Shown here piece by piece: positions 13,496 to 15,136 of a DNA stretch of 15,136 bases. The DNA comes from Thermosulfurimonas sp. (GTDB lineage Bacteria; Desulfobacterota; Thermodesulfobacteria; Thermodesulfobacteriales; Thermodesulfobacteriaceae). The stretch covers positions 1 to 15,136 of the forward strand of contig WFPH01000078.1 of NCBI GenBank assembly GCA_015487645.1. The letters run 5' to 3'. Positions within the stretch are counted from its first letter, which is position 1, and each line of letters starts with the position of its first letter. The notes beneath the pieces are model-generated. The model had not been told where the DNA came from, did no database searches, and saw nothing but the letters and a program-made list of their open reading frames with translations. The translations under genes and the position numbers were made by a program.

Positions 13496-14571
13496 TGGGG
13501 AGATGGGGTTCGGTTTGTATAGGGCTGGCTCTTCTGATAACCCTCCTGGGTGTCTCCGGAGCTAAAGCCAAAATTCAGCACGGTCTTTGTGTAGACTGCC
13601 ACACCATGCATAATTCACAGGGTGGCTTTCAGGTGGCCAATGGCACGGTCTATGTGGGAGGCCCCATACCGGGGCTCCTTAATACGGACTGTATCGGTTG
13701 CCACACCGGGGTGAATGATGGAACCAACACCACGCCCTATGTTTACAGCACTTCGGCCCCTAACTATGGCGCTAACGGTTTCGGTACCGACGGCAACACC
13801 CTTGCCGGGGGGAATTTTTACTGGGTTACGCAGAACGACGACCGGGGGCACAATGTGGTGGGCATAGCCGGGCAGGACGGAACCCTGGGGCTCACCCCTC
13901 CGGGGGGCACGGCCATGACCCAGCAGCTTCACTGTGCCGGGGCTTACGGGTGCCATGGCGATTCGGGTATCGCCGACGACATAAAGTCGCTCCTAGGGGC
14001 CCATCACGCGGACGACTCTGTGATTGACGGCTCAACGGTGGGAAAGAGCTATCGGTTCCTAAAGGGGGTCCTGGGCTACGAGGATCGGGACTGGGAGTTT
14101 CAACCTACTCCTAGCGAGCATAACCAATACAAAGGGGTGGACCGCACGAGCGAGACCCAGATTGACACCAGTACCATAAGCGCCCTCTGTGCCCGGTGCC
14201 ACGGCGACTTTCACAGTGGTCAGGATATAAGTGGAGGCACCTGGGGTTCCCCCTGGCTGCGTCATCCCACGGATTACGACCTGGGGAATACGGATCTGAA
14301 CTCCGAGTATCGGGACTATCCCGGTGTCCTGGTGGGTAACTTTACGGGCTACACCACAGGCACCTATGCCCCGGAGGTGCCGCTCGGAAGCGTGGATGTT
14401 TCTACGGTTAAGTCCACCGTGAGTTTTAACGACGACGCCATCATCACCTGTATAACCTGTCACCGGGCCCACGGTTCGCCTTATCCGAAAGCCCTGAGGT
14501 GGGACTACTGGGGCTGGCCCGGAAATGGGAAACTAAACGGCTGTAACGCTTGCCATACTACTAAGGACTAA
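13495..14571 (+). CDS. Low-heme-density six-heme cytochrome c, candidate extracellular filament cytochrome
   Basis: The product is 358 residues from GTG. The signal peptide is about 1-25 (ending GAKA before Lys-Ile), with no lipobox. Heme sites in order are CVDCH (from Cys32), CIGCH, an unusual CAGAYGCH (CX5CH, bases 13933-13956), CARCH, CITCH and CNACH. That is five canonical sites plus one atypical, one per 56-60 residues, against about one per 25 in the neighbours. Long Gly/Asn/Thr/Tyr-rich loops separate them. It is a paralogue of the truncated gene at 1-408 over its last third (CHGDFH, RHPTDYD, AHGSPY...LRWDY, CxACHT). Six hemes spread through loop-rich protein of this size recalls OmcS, whose subunits stack into filaments, but I cannot show homology by eye. 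Filament formation is inference. A plain extracellular or periplasmic hexaheme shuttle is the alternative. Confidence 0.85.
   Translation: MGRWGSVCIGLALLITLLGVSGAKAKIQHGLCVDCHTMHNSQGGFQVANGTVYVGGPIPGLLNTDCIGCHTGVNDGTNTTPYVYSTSAPNYGANGFGTDGNTLAGGNFYWVTQNDDRGHNVVGIAGQDGTLGLTPPGGTAMTQQLHCAGAYGCHGDSGIADDIKSLLGAHHADDSVIDGSTVGKSYRFLKGVLGYEDRDWEFQPTPSEHNQYKGVDRTSETQIDTSTISALCARCHGDFHSGQDISGGTWGSPWLRHPTDYDLGNTDLNSEYRDYPGVLVGNFTGYTTGTYAPEVPLGSVDVSTVKSTVSFNDDAIITCITCHRAHGSPYPKALRWDYWGWPGNGKLNGCNACHTTKD
14563..14567 (+). promoter_or_regulatory. Ribosome binding site for the start at 14576
   Basis: CTAAGGA occurs twice in tandem (14561-14574). The first AAGGA (14563-14567) is eight bases from ATG 14576 and correctly spaced; the second touches the ATG and is too close. 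The useful copy lies within the last codons of the six-heme gene, again implying coupling. Confidence 0.5.
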
Positions 14572-14575
14572 GGAG

Positions 14576-15136
14576 ATGCGTCGGGTTCTGGCGATTTTGA
14601 TATGTCTGATAGGCCTGGGGATGAAGGGGTGGGCGGAGTCGGCGCGGGTGGCGGTCTTCGTGAATCTCGAAAGACTTCCCGGGTTTGAGGTCACTCTCAG
14701 GATGGACGGGGTCTATCTTTTGAAAGGCGGGCAGGCAGAGGAGTTGCCATTGAAGTCGGAAGAGATTGAGACCAGGGTGTCTTTTGCTCAGAAGCTTCTG
14801 GCCTTCGGGGAGGTGCCGGAGGGAAGATACGAAGGTATGAGGCTTTATATTTCCGGGGTCGGTGTTGGGAGCCGGCTGGAAAAGAAAGAAATAGAGAGAG
14901 AGTTTCCGGTTTCTTTCGAGGTCCACAAAGGGGAGACCATCAGTCTTTTCCTTACGTGGGATGTAGCGGCTTCTATTGGAGAAAAGGCTTTCGTGCCCAG
15001 GTTTTCGGTGAGGGTGCAGGAGAGTCCTCTTCCCGGGGAGAACCTTTTCGTAGCCACCGAGGATACGGACACCGTCTGGGTGATCACGACGGACACCAAT
15101 CGTGTGGTGTACAGCCTGGGGGTGGGGGATGGGCCT
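14576..15136 (+). CDS. Exported beta-domain plus YVTN-type beta-propeller protein, N-terminal part (3' end outside window)
   Basis: The frame is open from ATG 14576 to the window edge, 187 residues, with no stop. A signal peptide covers about residues 1-20 (MRRVLAILICLIGLGMKGWA). Residues about 24-148 form a beta-rich domain with 'FAQKLLAFGEVPEGRYEGMR' and 'LYISGVGVGS', resembling DUF4382-like domains in which a 'vp.G.Y..irL' strand is typical; this match is tentative. From about 151, NLFVATEDTDTVWVITTDTN followed by RVVYSLGVGDGP reads as the first blade of a YVTN-type propeller ('vyVa...dtVsVIdt.tn.vv..i.vG.gP'). The gene starts four bases after the six-heme cytochrome stop with no terminator between, so it belongs to the same operon. 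It would be the third propeller in the cluster. Its length and end cannot be judged here. Confidence 0.72.
   Translation, partial: MRRVLAILICLIGLGMKGWAESARVAVFVNLERLPGFEVTLRMDGVYLLKGGQAEELPLKSEEIETRVSFAQKLLAFGEVPEGRYEGMRLYISGVGVGSRLEKKEIEREFPVSFEVHKGETISLFLTWDVAASIGEKAFVPRFSVRVQESPLPGENLFVATEDTDTVWVITTDTNRVVYSLGVGDGP

Noticed and set aside
1..15136. Mobile elements or signs of recent transfer
   Set aside because: No transposase, integrase, tRNA gene or terminal inverted repeat was seen. Base composition is similar throughout, apart from a mildly AT-richer start of the parvulin gene near 7970-8110.

Overview
The window is a tightly packed, one-strand (+) gene cluster for moving electrons across and beyond a Gram-negative outer membrane. 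It encodes five complete or partial-length multiheme c-type cytochromes plus the 3' end of a sixth, with 75 heme-binding motifs in view: 73 CXXCH, one CX4CH and one CX5CH. Around them sit an outer-membrane beta-barrel, two NHL-type beta-propellers and the start of a third propeller protein, a SurA/PpiC-like parvulin protein, and three tandem exported proteins with CsgG/LpoB-like domains. Every complete gene product starts with a Sec signal peptide or lipoprotein signal. The GC-rich DNA, GTG starts, many Glu/Lys/Arg residues and gene mix suggest a thermophilic Thermodesulfobacteriota (former Deltaproteobacteria) metal or sulfur reducer, disproportionator or syntroph. That taxonomic placement is inference; no marker gene is present.

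Layout. Positions 1-408 hold the C-terminal part of a low-heme-density cytochrome, followed by a hairpin and a strong intrinsic terminator (434-463). From 486 to the window end the genes overlap or nearly touch, like one operon. In order they are: NHL propeller (486-1574); soluble 12-heme cytochrome (1571-2386); 12-heme lipoprotein cytochrome (2409-3386); beta-barrel with an inserted discoidin-like domain (3387-5303); CsgG/LpoB-like lipoprotein (5340-5903); exported CsgG-like plus Ig-like protein (5921-7414); a second CsgG/LpoB-like lipoprotein (7404-7979); duplicated parvulin-like protein (7961-9568); 26-heme lipoprotein (9565-11484); 16-heme exported cytochrome (11481-12647); second NHL propeller (12620-13495); a complete six-heme paralogue of the first partial cytochrome (13495-14571); and a truncated propeller protein (14576 to the end).

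A working model: the soluble and lipidated 12-heme proteins carry electrons to and through the barrel, as in porin-cytochrome conduits of the MtrCAB and Geobacter Ext type. The 26-heme lipoprotein and the 16-heme protein extend the path at the cell surface. The two flanking low-heme-density cytochromes resemble filament-forming OmcS/OmcE-like proteins in general character and may form the extracellular wire. The CsgG-like, parvulin and propeller proteins would help export, fold or organise the cytochromes. The membrane targeting and heme counts are read from the sequence. The conduit and filament roles are inferred from family knowledge and gene order. No inner-membrane quinol oxidase is in the window, so the upstream half of the chain lies elsewhere.

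There is no stretch over 300 bases without a gene. The longest gap is the 77 bases between the first cytochrome and the first NHL gene. No RNA gene, insertion sequence, CRISPR array or origin was seen.
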